A DNA stretch of 64,000 nucleotides from Sequoia sempervirens (lineage: Eukaryota > Streptophyta > Pinopsida > Cupressales > Cupressaceae), in the NCBI GenBank assembly GCA_007258455.2, contig VDFB02270651.1, forward strand, positions 489,870,711 through 489,934,710. The letters are read 5' to 3'. The position numbers and the translations under genes are program-made. Under the pieces are notes generated by a model. That model had not been told where the DNA came from, did not search any database, and saw only the letters and a program-made list of their open reading frames with translations. Below are positions 53,985-64,000 of this stretch, piece by piece. Each line of letters begins with the position of its first letter. Position 1 is the stretch's first letter.

Positions 53985-55260
53985 TGTGTTCCTAAGAATT
54001 TTATCCTATTCTAATGTGCAAAATAACTTAAAAATGCAAATGATAAAAGACTAAGGACACCTCAAGATTAGCCAAAAGAGTGATATAACAAGAAGGAAAA
54101 TGGACAAAACAAGATACAAACGATTTCACCTTCCTTGCTGTTGATGTCTCCTTGATTGGCCCTTGCTTGGGATGATTTTGTGTGCTCCTTAGATGGTTTG
54201 TGATGTAGCTAGATGCAAGATTAAAATGTGCAAAATGATTAAAAGAGATGGCTAAATGATGGAAAAGGATTGAGAATGCAAATTGGCAGCATGTAGTTAT
54301 CAAATGGGTAAGTGTTGAAAATGCCCTTGAGGAGGGGTTATTTATAGGAGAATTTGAATTCTCTAGAGAATTCAACGGTCAAGATTCATCCAACAAGGTC
54401 AAGATGAAGGGCTATGGTGGGTTGAGAACCCACAAGCCCTCACATCTTGACATGTGGAGGGTGAAGTGGCCAAGGGGATATGATGTGTAGATGATGTGGA
54501 AGAGAGGTACATGAGGTGGAGGAAGGACAAGTACCTTGCAAGTACATTAGGAGATGGAAAGAATCTTGGGTGAATAAAAATGAATTTTAAATTCACAATG
54601 ATTGGAAGAATCTAGTGGATAAGACAATGTTCCCAAAAGGTGGGAGTTTGTCACATGTGCATGAGGTGACATTTCAAATGTTCTAGAAGCCTTGGAAAGA
54701 CAAAATGTGAATTAAAAATTCACATAGGGAGGAGAGAGACATGGGATGAATAAATGAGAATTAAAAATTCTCATGGGAAGGAGGGTCAATGTCCAAAAAG
54801 GAAAAATGGAAGAATTGACCAAAAAGTGGTGCTAAAAATGGCTAATGACTTTGATTAAAGTTGTGCAAACACTTGATTATGATAATTAATGGAAGATTAG
54901 AGACAAGTGGAAAATGTAGGAGGATGTGACATTAATCCTTGATTAAGAGGATGCACACCCTAAATATGAATTAATTAAATTAATTCATATTAGAGATGGA
55001 TTATGGAGGATGCGACAAGGAGTGAGAAAAGAAGAATTTAAAATTGATTTTAATTCAATAGATTATGATGACTAAATTAAATAAATTGGTGTATTTATTT
55101 AATTTAGAGAAGATAAAAGTACCAAATAAAGTATTTAATTATTAAATTAAACACTTTAAGAGTCTTATGTGAGAAGCGCAATATAAATTAATATTGACAG
55201 AATTGATGAATAAAGGGGGAAATTTGATCATATGGGAGTGATCAAATTTGGGTGTCTACA
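53985..55260 (-). repeat. LARD 5' LTR
   Basis: Partner of 42307-43578, nearly identical. Starts TGTGTTCCTAAGAATTTTAT and ends GGGTGTCTACA, followed by ATTAC. Confidence 0.92.
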
Positions 55261-56450
55261 ATTACTACCAAAATTTCTTTCTCTATCATTGTATAATTGA
55301 ATTCAACTCCTTGCAAATTTTTGCTAAAAAAATAAATGACATTTTCAACAACTCATTTATGTCCTAAGACTTCTCCTATGGCATAATCTGATGCATCAGT
55401 ATGGATGTGGAAAGTAAGCTCCCAATTAGGCCCTTTGAGTATGTGAGCATGAGTCAAAGCTTCCTTCAAGTTAGAAAATGCATTTCCATAGGCTTTAGCC
55501 CACTGAAATTCAACATCTTTAGTGAGAAGAGTGTACAATGGTGTTGCTACCTTGCTGAAATCCTTGATGAAACAACTATAATATCTTGCATGATCCAAGA
55601 AACTCCTAACATCCTTTTGTTTTGTAGGTGTGGGTAGATTTGTGATTACCTCAATCTTTATAGGATCTACTTGAATTCTCTTATGGGAGATGTAGTGGCC
55701 AATAACCACACCTTCCTACATCATCATGAAGTACTTTTCACTATTTAAGGACAAGTTTTGTTCTTCACATCTTTGTAGGAACCTTATGATATTTTCCAAT
55801 GCTTGATTAAAATCAACACCATATGTGGTAAAGTCATCCATATAATTTTCCATGAAATCATGAGCAATGTATGAGAATTTTCTAATGACTACCCTTTAAA
55901 AATTTGTAGGTGCATTGCATAAGCCAAATGGGAGCACCGAATAGGTATAGGTCCCCCATGGATAGGTAAATGTAGTCTTCTCTTGGTCCTCTGGTGCAAT
56001 TTGGATTTGGTTGTATCTATTGAATTCATCTAGAAAAGAAAAGTATTGCTTTCCTACAAGTGTATCCAAATCTTGATCAATGAAGGGTAAAGGAAAGTGG
56101 TTTTTTTGGTGGCAGCATTAAGTTCCCTATAATAAAAAAATCTCACTATTTCCCTCCTTTCTTGATAACAATCACTAATGGATACACCCACTAACTATTT
56201 GAAATTGGGTAGATAAAACTTGCATCTAGTAGTTTCTATAGTTCTTTCACAATTTCTCTTATTGCAGGGTTAATTCTTCTTTGTGGATGTCTTACTAGGG
56301 TGCAATCATCTCTGATGTAAATTCTGTGTGTACAAATTTTAGGTTCCAATCCCTTCATATCATGATAATCCCATGCAAATGGATGTTGATGGGTCCTTAA
56401 CAGGTCTTTCAATAAAATTGATGTTCTTCATATAGTTTACTATTAACATT
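55261..56450 (-). pseudogene. Athila-like RT and RNase H N-terminal part
   Basis: Minus strand: RYNQIQIAPEDQEKTTFTYP, YSVLPFGLCNAPTNF, a stop, then MENYMDDFTTYGVDFNQALE with the YMDD box, and LQRCEEQNLSLNSEKYF. An open frame 55709-55353 holds GHYISHKRIQVDPIKIEVIT, DVRSFLDHARYYSCFIKDFS and the RNase H start HIHTDASDYAIGEVLGHK. Frame then runs through a stop towards the ATTAC junction. The RT active site is intact in sequence, but stops at about 55355, 55725 and 55900 disable it. Confidence 0.85.
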
Positions 56451-57560
56451 CATATATTTTCCTTCTGACACCTATACTTGTCTAATTAACTCTGTCATGG
56501 ATGCTTCATTAACACATGGTACCTTTAGTTCATATGGTAACAATGTATGGAACAGACCTGTTGTTACAAAAAGTCTGTCTATAGAAAGAGTTGTTGTAGG
56601 AAGAGTGGCTTCAGGAAGAATGTATGTAGGAATAGTGGTTGTAGGAAGAGCAGGCAGAAGTGTCCTGACTAGAGTAGTAGAATGAGAAGATGATGCTTTC
56701 TCCACTTCACAATGGTTCTGAATGATTTTAGCCAATATTTCATCCTCATCTTGAAGCTACATAAAATAAATTCTACCTAGCATCATAAGTTGTGCCATAG
56801 AATAAACTTCCTTGGCCTCTTCACCAAATTGTGGCCATACGAGATTATCCTCATCATGAGATGGCTGAGTAGGTGGATAAAGAACAAAAAATTTAGTACT
56901 CTTGCCATCTGAAATGGTCATGTCACCTAATTGACATCCAACCTATGCATCTATAGTTGTCAACCATGTTCTTCCAAGAATAATGGGATACCCGCCTAGT
57001 GTAGCTTTAGGAGAAAGAATCATAAAGTTTGTTGGGTACTCCTAGGAGTCTAAAACTACCACAAGATCCTCCACTATACCATCAGGCTTAATAGTAGATC
57101 TATTAGCAAGCTACAAGATAGTAGGAGTAGATCTCATGCTTGCAATATTTAGTTGTTGTAGGATGTCTTTGGTCATTACATTTATTGCTACCCCTAAATA
57201 AATCAGAGCATTCTTTACTTGGACCCCGTTTATAAAAACTACTACCATAGGACTGTCTAGGTCATTATACTTGGGAATAGTCAATTTTCCCAGCTTGATG
57301 TTAGCTAGCTATCCCATCACATGAATTGTAGTTGGGTCCTTCTTTTTCCTGGATAACATCTTGAGACATGCTTCCTTGATTCCTTTTCATAGATTAGAAC
57401 ATCCTTTATGGCTTGAAATGGAGGTATCTGGACACATATATGCTTCATTTGATCTAAGATATCAAAATTCATATCCTCCTCTTCTCCTTTCTTCTTGGCA
57501 ACTTCCAATATATGAGGAAATGGTGGTTCTTGTTTAGTTTGCTTGACTTGGGTTGGTTCA
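56451..57560 (-). pseudogene. Athila-like aspartic protease region
   Basis: Protease at about 57235-57175 reads GVQVKNALIYLGVAINVMT. The family motif is LIDLGASINVM, so the catalytic Asp is Tyr here. Further on is ILGRTWLTTIDA (about 56950-56985), the conserved C-terminal protease motif. Downstream, 56735-56472 is a Thr/Leu-rich linker towards RT. Several stops. Loss of the catalytic Asp alone would abolish polyprotein processing. Confidence 0.75.
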
Positions 57561-58300
57561 AGACTTTTAGGTACATTGGGCTAAATGGGATCAGTCAGAG
57601 GTTCCTCTTCCTCTTCCATAGAAAGCTCATTGATAATGGGCTTGGAAGGGGCTTGTAGAGTAGTACTTGAATGTAAGTGGATATCACTTACACTCACAAC
57701 ATATGCAGGGAATTGATTTAAAACAACATATTATGTGGGCTACTATTGTGGTTTGTTGTTTGGATTGGGTGTGGGTTGAGCTAGTAGTTGAGTAGGTTTA
57801 GGTACATTTGACCTTGGATTAATAGGTGGAGGAATTATAAAAGGTTGTCGGGGCTGAGAAGGTGACTACATGTAACTAGTTGTCTTAGTAGGGCATTGTT
57901 GTCCTCCTCTCCATTGATTTGTTTGTTTCCAATTTCCTGGAGGTGGCTGCCAATGTTGTTGAAATTGTTTCCAATTTCCCTGAGGTTGTTTCCACTAGGG
58001 TGGAGAATTTTAATGACTAGGTCAAGCATTTGGAGGGTTACTCTAAGGATGTGGTGGATATCCTCCATAACTGGATGGATATGGCAGCTGCCATTGGTTA
58101 CTAGATTAATAGGAATTAAAATATGGCCCAACATAGAATAGTGGATCTGGTGGCATACCTTGTCTTGGAGCCCAAGGCTTCCTTTGTGAAACATAGTAGA
58201 CTTGGTCTTCTTCAATCGGGATTGGCTTGAACTTAGGTGGAACATGCTTGCTTTGAAGATTAGCTACCATCTTACATCTATAGTCTTTTTTTGAAGTGGG
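57561..58300 (-). pseudogene. gag C-terminal Pro/Gln/Asn-rich region
   Basis: Minus-strand coding with repeated GNNLREIGNNFNNIGS-like or, in the other phase, PQGNWKQFQQHWQPPPGNWK words. This is typical of the linker between capsid and protease in Athila-like gag. Frame changes and stops are frequent. Confidence 0.55.
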
Positions 58301-59104
58301 GGAAATACTCTATCAACATTGCCTCTACCTCCTCTTGCTTCTTCTTGGCCTAAAGTGTATCTAGGTGAGTAGCTAGATTATTTATAATATCTTGCTTGAA
58401 GTCTGCCAGCAAATGGGTAATCCCCATTCTTGAAACTCCATTGGTAGTTGAATTACCCATGGAAGATTAGTAAGCTCTCCCTTTCTTTGAAGCTACCCTA
58501 GAGTAGTTCTAGCATATTTTCTTGATATCTTCCCAAGGAACTTGGGAGATATCTCCTTCTCCTATGAGGTCCAAAGCATCAGTTCAACTATCATTGATTC
58601 CTCTTAGGAATTTGTTTTTTGCGAGTCTTCATTAAGTGTATGGTGTGGATATTTTTGAAGGGAAAATAGAACACCTTGCAATGTAATCTTCCAAGCTCTC
58701 ATCTACCTTTTTTTGCATCATAAAAATGTCACCCCTCTCATGTCATTTCCTTTGCAATATTCCTTGTATTTCTCAAGGAATTTTTTCTTCATTTATTCCC
58801 AAGTTTCCATAGCATCTCTGCCTAGGTTCATGAACCATCTTAATGCAACTTCTTTCAAAGTGGTAGGAAATAGCTTAAGCCTATGGGAATCAGTTGTATA
58901 ATCATAACTCTTGTCGAGTATGTCAAACACAAATAAAAAGGTATCGGGATCTTTTGTGACAAGTCCATAGAACTTTGGGAGTGCTAAGGCAAGAATGTTC
59001 TTGATGTTGTCAACTTCATTTTGATGGGTAATGGGGAAAGGAAAAGATGGTTGGTTAGGTCTATTCCTATTTGCATCACCCATGCTTGCTTGATGTGGTT
59101 CCAA
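58301..59104 (-). pseudogene. Athila-like gag capsid
   Basis: Open from ATG 59104: MEPHQASMGDANRNRPNQPS, then LPKFYGLVTKDPDTFLFVFD, KLFPTTLKEVALRWFMNLGR, matching the retrotransposon gag core (FxGLxxEDPxxxLxxF and ALRWFxxL). Breaks after ETWE at 58793, with further degraded gag to about 58300. Capsid assembly is the family role. Confidence 0.85.
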
Positions 59105-59475
59105 ATCAAAGGGGTTATCAAGCTAATTTTTATCTTTGGAGGAGACTTTAGAACTAGTCAGATCAGGATATGCATCAGCAAAGGGGTGTGGATCTTTTTA
59201 TTCTTCTAATAGATTTTGATATTTAACTAGCTATAATGGATTAGGATTATTAGGAAGGAATCTCCCATAAGTATTCATTCTCCTTCCTCTATGCATGCGG
59301 TATCACTCACTATCAGTTAGCTCACACCAAGAATTGGTAAAGAATAAGGGGGTTCATTACTTCCTAAATGAGGATATACTAAGAACAACTTCCAAAAACA
59401 CTACAATAAGAAAAAATACCGATGACTCCAAAAGACTTCCTAGTTTGACACCATCCTCAGTAATGGAACCAAAAA
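59105..59475. other. Leader of the Athila-like element
   Basis: Noncoding stretch between gag start and the right LTR. The tRNA primer site should lie at 59455-59475 (minus strand TTTTTGGTTCCATTACTGAG). Confidence 0.5.
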
Positions 59476-59498
59476 TGTTGGCCTCCTACAATGATTTT
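59476..59498 (-). repeat. Athila-like 5' LTR, first 23 bp in window
   Basis: TGTTGGCCTCCTACAATGAT and then TTT, same as 36018-36040. Interrupted by the gypsy element at 59499; the rest should lie beyond position 64000. Confidence 0.65.
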
Positions 59499-60187
59499 TG
59501 ATGAGGGTGCAGCTCAAGACACAAAAAATAACCCACAAACAAGAGAATAATTTTATTATTCAAAAAATAGAGCTTCTTACATGCAGAGGATCTCAACTCC
59601 CCTAGTTCTACAACACATGCAAGTTACAGAAAGCTATAGAATAACCCTTTTGCAATATGTGAGCTTGTCCCCAAAAAGCTACCCAAAAATAGAGCTCCTC
59701 ATTAGTTTGCAGCCAAAAAAATATTAAAATTTGATTTTAGACAGTTTGGCACCAAAAATTACAACTTGAAGTTCAAATTTCAAAAGAACATTTGTAATTG
59801 TATCTTCTAGAAAGTATGCCAACTTCGCGGGGCCATAACTTTTGATTCAGAACTCCGATTCGTGAACCGTTTGAACCGTTGGAAAGGTCTCAAAGTCAAT
59901 AACACGCTTAAAATCTGCCATGCCAATTTTGGCAAGTTTTAGGTCCATTCCAGGAACTATAAGTGCCTCAAATCTACCTTGAAATATTTTTTAGGTGCAA
60001 ATTTAAGAAACTAAAAATCCAATATCTTTAAACCCAGGAATAAAAAATAAAAACCATAAATTAGGAATTTCATTATGATGAAAAGGGTATCCAAAAATGT
60101 AAAAACATCTAAAAACTAAGAAACTTGAAATTTAACTATTTTGGGTGATGCAAGATTACCCTTACACCATTAGATGCTCATGCATTA
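59499..60187 (-). repeat. Gypsy 3' LTR
   Basis: Starts TGATGAGGGTGCAGCTCAAG and ends AGATGCTCATGCATTA. About 690 bp, diverged from but alignable with 4277-4977 on the opposite strand. Confidence 0.87.
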
Positions 60188-61560
60188 AACACCAAGGGTA
60201 ATTTGAGAAGTGACCCCATCATGTCTCAGATGGTGGAGGAAAATCCAAATAGTCAACCTCTACCTTAGGCAACTAGGATGAATCCTCAATAGTCCTTCCT
60301 TTCCATTTCACCAGATATTCTTCTTACTGCCTGTTCATGGTACTCCTTCCCACATGACTATCCAGGATTTCTTCAATCTCCTCCTTTTTTGAAGTAGGTA
60401 CTAGAATCCCACACTGTTCCATAATTGGTACTTCCTCTGCACCACCTTCATGATACTCTTTCAAATCTAAAATGTTGAACACAGGGGAAATGTTGAATCC
60501 ATCTGGCAACTCTACCTCATATGCATTCCCTGAATCATGCCTCTTCAAAATTTTACAGGGACCAAACTTCTTCATCTTCAATTTGTTATATTTTTCAACT
60601 AGAAACCTTTCTTTCCTCAAGTGGACCATCACTTCGTCACCAATCTGAAACTCCTTATACCTCCTCTTCTGATCTGCCTTAGCCTTATACTACATATTCA
60701 TCTTGTTAATATGGTCTCTTACCTTCTCATGTATATCCTTGATGTGTTCTGCAAAATATTTGGCTTTAGCACTTATTTTCTTCTCTTGGTCCATCTTCCC
60801 CAATTCTGGAGCTATTATGGGGCTACTTCTATACACAATCTAGAATGGCGATCTACTAGTGCTTCTATTGACAGAATTGTTGTAAGAAAATTTTGCCTAG
60901 GGTAAGATCAAGTCCCATCCCTTGGGTTTATCTCCTACCAAACATCTCAATAGGTTACCCAAACTCCTATTAACAACCTATGTCTGCCCATCTATTTGTG
61001 GATGGTGTGCAGAACTAAACTTCAACTATGTCTTCAGCTTCTTCCACAAGGTCCTCCAAAAGTACCCCACAAATTTGGTGTCATGATCTGAAACAATAAT
61101 CTTTGGTAGACCATGTAGCCTCACCACCTCTTTGGAGAACAAGTCAGCAATGTGGACTGCATCATGGGTCTTCTGACATGGAATGAAATGTGCCATCTTC
61201 AAAAACCTATCAACCACCACAAAGACTGAATCATTCCCTTGTTGTGTCCTTGGCAAACCAAGAACAAATTCCATACTTATATCCTCCCATGACCTCTCTA
61301 GTATAGGTAAGGGCTTATATAAGCCTGTATTCTGGCTCACTCCTTTAGCCATCTCACATACCCTGCAACTTTGTACAAACTTCTTCATATCTTGTAACAA
61401 TTGAGGCCAATAATAATGCTCACTGATAATGGCAATGGTCTTATCTCAACCAAAATTTCCTACCATTCCTCCACTATGCTTCTCCTTTATTAGGTTCTCC
61501 CTCATGGAACTCCTCGGGATACAGAATTGACTTCCCTTAAATAACATGCCATCCTAGATT
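60188..61560 (-). pseudogene. Gypsy integrase with chromodomain
   Basis: Zinc-binding part at about 61440-61330 ([16 protein letters not shown]), core 61300-61026 ([54 protein letters not shown]), GPY/F-like 60632-60470 (KFGPCKILKRHDSGNAYEVE), chromodomain about 60385-60240 (EEILDSHVGRSTMNRQ, a stop, then EEYLVKWKG). The first core acid is Glu (SMEF) where the relative at 6973 has Asp. Stops at about 61024, 60322 and 60270 and a frame change relative to RT show decay. Confidence 0.85.
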
Positions 61561-62416
61561 ATGAAATCCAGCCACCTTGTCCTATCCACTGTAACAGGTT
61601 CCTTGCAAGCTTTACAAGCCTCTGCAAAATTAGGATCTTCTGCATATAGTGTCCTGAGTTCATTGAACCAACCACTTCAATCTGCATCTTTGTCATCAAT
61701 GTATGCATCCTACTTAAGGCATTTGCAACCCTATTTGACTTCCCACTCCTATGTTTCAAAAAAAAGGTATAACTCTGCAAAAACTCTACCCATTTCATAT
61801 GCCTCTGATTTAATTTTCCCTGAATATTTAGGTACTACAAGGCCTGATGATCTGTATATAGAAAAAATTCCTTCGGCAACAAATAATGTCTCCATTTATT
61901 TAATGTTTGAACTATTACATAAAATTCCTGATCCTATACAAAATACTTTCTCTTGGCATCATTTAACTTCTCACTGAAATAGGCATTGGGCTTACCTTCT
62001 TGGCTCAACACTGCTCCAATGGCACAACCACTAGCATTACAATCCACCTGAAACACCTTGTTGAAATTTGGGAGGGCTAGAACAGGTTGCTCTGTCACCT
62101 TCTGCTTCAACAATTCAAAACTTTTTGTCACTCCAATGCTCCACTTGAATTCTTTTCTATCCCCTCTCATTGTTTCAGTCAAGGGTCCACAAATACTACT
62201 AAAGTTTCTAATGAACTTTCTATAAAAACTAGCCAAACCATGGAAAGGTCTCACCTTGGTAGCAGTTCTTGGGGTAGGCCATTCCAAAATATCCTTCACC
62301 TTCTCTGGGTCCATCTTGAGACCTTCTACTGAGAAAACAAACCCCAAGTACACTAACTCCCTCTTCACAAAACTACACTTCTTCAGATTAATCAACAGTT
62401 TCTCTTCTCTTAACTT
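61561..62416 (-). pseudogene. Gypsy RNase H
   Basis: Minus strand: [73 protein letters not shown], a stop at 61934, then MKWVEFLQSYTFFLKHRSGK, NRVANALSRM. The motif order is normal. The first RNase H acid of DASG is replaced (DCNASG). Confidence 0.85.
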
Positions 62417-62788
62417 CTCAAAGGCTCTCCGAATATGCATCAGATGCTCATCCAACGTCTCTGAAAATCAAAATATCATCTAAATACACAATAACAAAAC
62501 TTCCCAGAAATTCTTTTAGTACCTCATTCATGAGCGCATGAATGTGCTCGGTCATTGGTTAGCCCAAAGGCATGACTAACCACTTGTACAGGCCCAAAAA
62601 TTCTCAAAGGCTCTCCGAATATGCATCAGATGCTCATCCAATGTCTTACTAAAAATCAAAATATCATCTAAATACACAATAACAAAACTTCCCAGAAATT
62701 CTTTTAGTACCTCATTCATGAGCCGCATGAATGTGCTCGGTGCATTGGTTAGCCCAAAAGGCATGACTAACCACTTGGTCTTGAAGGC
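62417..62788 (-). repeat. 186-bp tandem duplication within RT
   Basis: CTCAAAGGCTCTCCGAATAT begins at 62417 and 62603. The two copies cover the YLDD region and the following helix. The 62417 copy lacks single bases at several places compared with the other copy (for example GAGCGC for GAGCCGC, GGTCATT for GGTGCATT, CCCAAAGG for CCCAAAAGG). Confidence 0.88.
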
Positions 62789-63199
62789 AGTCTTCCATTC
62801 ATCTCCCTCTCAAATCCAGATTTGGTGATATCCACTCTTCAGATCAATCTTTGTGAAGTACTGAGCTCCACTCAAACAGTCCATCAGGTCATCCATCCTT
62901 AGTAGGGGAAATCTGTACTTGATTGTTATCTTGTTTATGGCTGAGGAATCTATACACATCCTCCATGCCCTATCCTTCTTTGGTGCTAGTACTGTAGGTA
63001 CTGCACATGGACTCAAACTCTCCTGTATCAAACCCTTTCTCAGCAACTCTTGAACTTGTCTGTTCAACTCCTCATTTTCTGTTGGAGTCATTTTGTGTGC
63101 TTCCTTATTTGGAAAACTAGCTCCAAGAATCAAGTCAATTTGATGACTGATCTTCCTTATTGGTGGTAAACCCTCAGGTACATTATCAGAAACAATATC
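62576..63199 (-). pseudogene. Gypsy reverse transcriptase
   Basis: Minus strand: PTENEELNRQVQELLRKGLI, CAVPTVLAPKKDRAWRMCID, YRFPLLRMDDLMDCLSGAQY, FTKIDLKSGYHQIWI, a stop at 62810, then [20 protein letters not shown] and [15 protein letters not shown] with an intact YLDD box. Well preserved apart from the stop and the downstream duplication. Confidence 0.9.
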
Positions 63200-63990
63200 C
63201 TAAAACTTATCCAGCATCCCAGAAACTTCTTCTCGAACCTTCTCACTATCCTCCTTACTCACTCTAGGAATCAATGCATAACACACACGCTCATGCTTCA
63301 TACCTTCTAAGAATTTTCTTCCATCTACATAACAAATTCTAGCACTACTGCATACCTTTTCTTTGGTCTCCTTCAAGGGTTTCAACTTGTGATGAACCCC
63401 ATCCTTTGTCAAGGAATAAGTGTTCGCATGGACATCATGTATAGCTCACCTATCGAACTGCCACAACCTCCCCAACAACATGTGACATGCATCCATGGGG
63501 ATGATAACACAGAGTACCTCATCATGGTAGCTCCCGATCTTGAACTTTACTAGGCACTTCTCATTGACCAAAACTTTGTGGTCTTTCTGAAACCAAGCAA
63601 TCTGATACAGATGCAAGTGCCTTTCCCTCTTCAGCTTCAACTTTGTGACCATCTCCTTTAACACCAGATTATCGATGCTCCCACCATCATTAATGACATC
63701 ACAACGATTTCCTTCATGCTTGCACCTTGTGCAAAATAGATTCTTCCTCTATTCTGGTTCCTTTTCCTCAGTCACTAGGGATCTCCTAATTACTAGGGCT
63801 TCTCCCCTTTTAGCATCATCTGAATGTTCAGATTGGGCCTCCTCATCTGCATGCGCAACCCTTCCACGACCTTCTGGCCTTTTGTCTGCCCTTCCTTGGT
63901 GTTGTGGACATTCATAGGCTCGATACCCTTCTTCACCACACTGGAAACACGTTCCTCTAAAACCACCTCTTCCAGATCCTTGTCCATATT
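63200..63990 (-). pseudogene. Gypsy gag zinc knuckle and protease
   Basis: At about 63930-63975 the minus strand reads CFQCGEEGYRAYEC, a CCHC knuckle with Tyr in the His position. Further on come CTRCKHEG and the protease active site NDGGSIDNLVLKEMV (about 63655-63700) with its Asp present, then VKFKIGSYHDEVLCVIIPMD and HMLLGRLWQFDR. A stop follows at 63446, then a degraded linker 63412-63200 towards RT. Confidence 0.8.
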
Positions 63991-64000
63991 TCTCTCATCC

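Larger units (their letters stand above)
42307..55260 (-). mobile_element. 13-kb pol-less LTR element (LARD-like), young
   Basis: LTRs 42307-43578 and 53985-55260 are about 98% alike by my eye count (about 25 differences) and flanked by ATTAC. The polypurine tract next to the left LTR puts it on the minus strand. The 10.4-kb interior has no gag, protease, RT or integrase motif in any frame. It consists of purine-skewed GGATGA-type repeats, Pro/Ser-rich frames and several minisatellites. Large retrotransposon derivatives of this kind depend on proteins from autonomous relatives. Which relative is unknown; the host element it split is a candidate only by proximity. Confidence 0.88.
36018..64000 (-). 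mobile_element. Athila-like Ty3/gypsy retrotransposon with env-position ORF, split by several insertions (right end outside window)
   Basis: Minus-strand order: right LTR (starts 59476, interrupted at 59499), leader, gag 58300-59104, Pro/Gln-rich region, protease about 57200, RT 55353-56450, RNase H 55261-55709 and 42070-42301, integrase 40560-41999, env-position ORF about 38050-39720, PPT 37228, left LTR 36018-37227. Split by the LTR element 42307-55260, the 208-bp insert 41327-41534 and the gypsy at 59499. RNase H reads through when 42307-55260 and one ATTAC are removed. Domain sequences (GHYISHKRIQVDPIKIEVI, YMDDFTTYG, LVNGHRLRLYH) fit the Athila/Tat branch. Confidence 0.82.
59499..64000 (-). 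mobile_element. Ty3/gypsy chromodomain element, 3' two thirds (5' end outside window)
   Basis: 3' LTR 59499-60187, chromodomain, integrase, RNase H, RT, protease and zinc knuckle up to the window edge, all minus strand. Same lineage as 4277-27907 but retaining protease and full RT. Left TSD would be the five bases before 59499 (ATTTT); its partner is outside. Confidence 0.88.

Overview
This window looks like intergenic DNA from a large plant genome. It is AT-rich, no intact cellular gene is visible, and nearly every base lies in nested LTR retrotransposons (Ty1/copia, a chromodomain Ty3/gypsy lineage, an Athila-like Ty3/gypsy lineage, and a pol-less 'LARD'-type element) or in terminal-inverted-repeat (TIR) DNA transposons. 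The spliced transposase gene with GT-AG introns, the iMet-type primer sites and the nesting depth fit a seed plant, most likely a gymnosperm. That assignment is inference.

Left half (1421-34865) is a set of elements inside each other. Host DNA is split by a roughly 1.06-kb non-autonomous TIR element (TSD TAAT at 1417 and 34866). That element is split by a minus-strand copia element (1556-33944). The copia pol gene was hit by a second non-autonomous TIR element of the same family (3165-4226), by a plus-strand chromodomain gypsy (4277-27907, TSD CTTCC) and by a 740-bp MITE (29425-30164, TSD ATAC). The 3' LTR of the gypsy was split by a 19.1-kb TIR element (8089-27232, TSD CCAA), which appears to be the large, gene-bearing relative of the two short elements. 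It carries a spliced transposase-like pseudogene (11758-16436, minus), a second unrecognised gene (17425-19129, minus), an odd 1.8-kb CAAAATC/CCGG-rich island set in a telomere-like G-rich array, a probable solo LTR and a scrambled PPR fragment. A second MITE (13833-14624, TSD TGAG) sits inside the transposase gene. Removing each insertion with one TSD copy restores the interrupted LTR or reading frame, which is the main support for the boundaries.

Right half: 34870-36017 is unassigned. From 36018 to the end is an Athila-like Ty3/gypsy element on the minus strand (left LTR 36018-37227, env-position ORF, integrase, RNase H, RT, protease, gag; right LTR begins 59476). It was split by a young pol-less LTR element (42307-55260, TSD ATTAC, LTRs about 98% alike) full of minisatellites. 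These include three groups of repeats built on one short GGGCG...CGCCC hairpin. A 208-bp foldback insert with a 10-bp TSD sits in the integrase. The right LTR was hit by a second chromodomain gypsy (59499 to beyond 64000, minus).

All retroelement coding regions are decayed by stops and frameshifts. The best candidate for something undescribed is the 4-bp-TSD TIR family: a 19-kb two-gene element, its 1.06-kb deletion derivatives, shared subterminal palindromes and a transposase with a GHGKGEHDG-type core.
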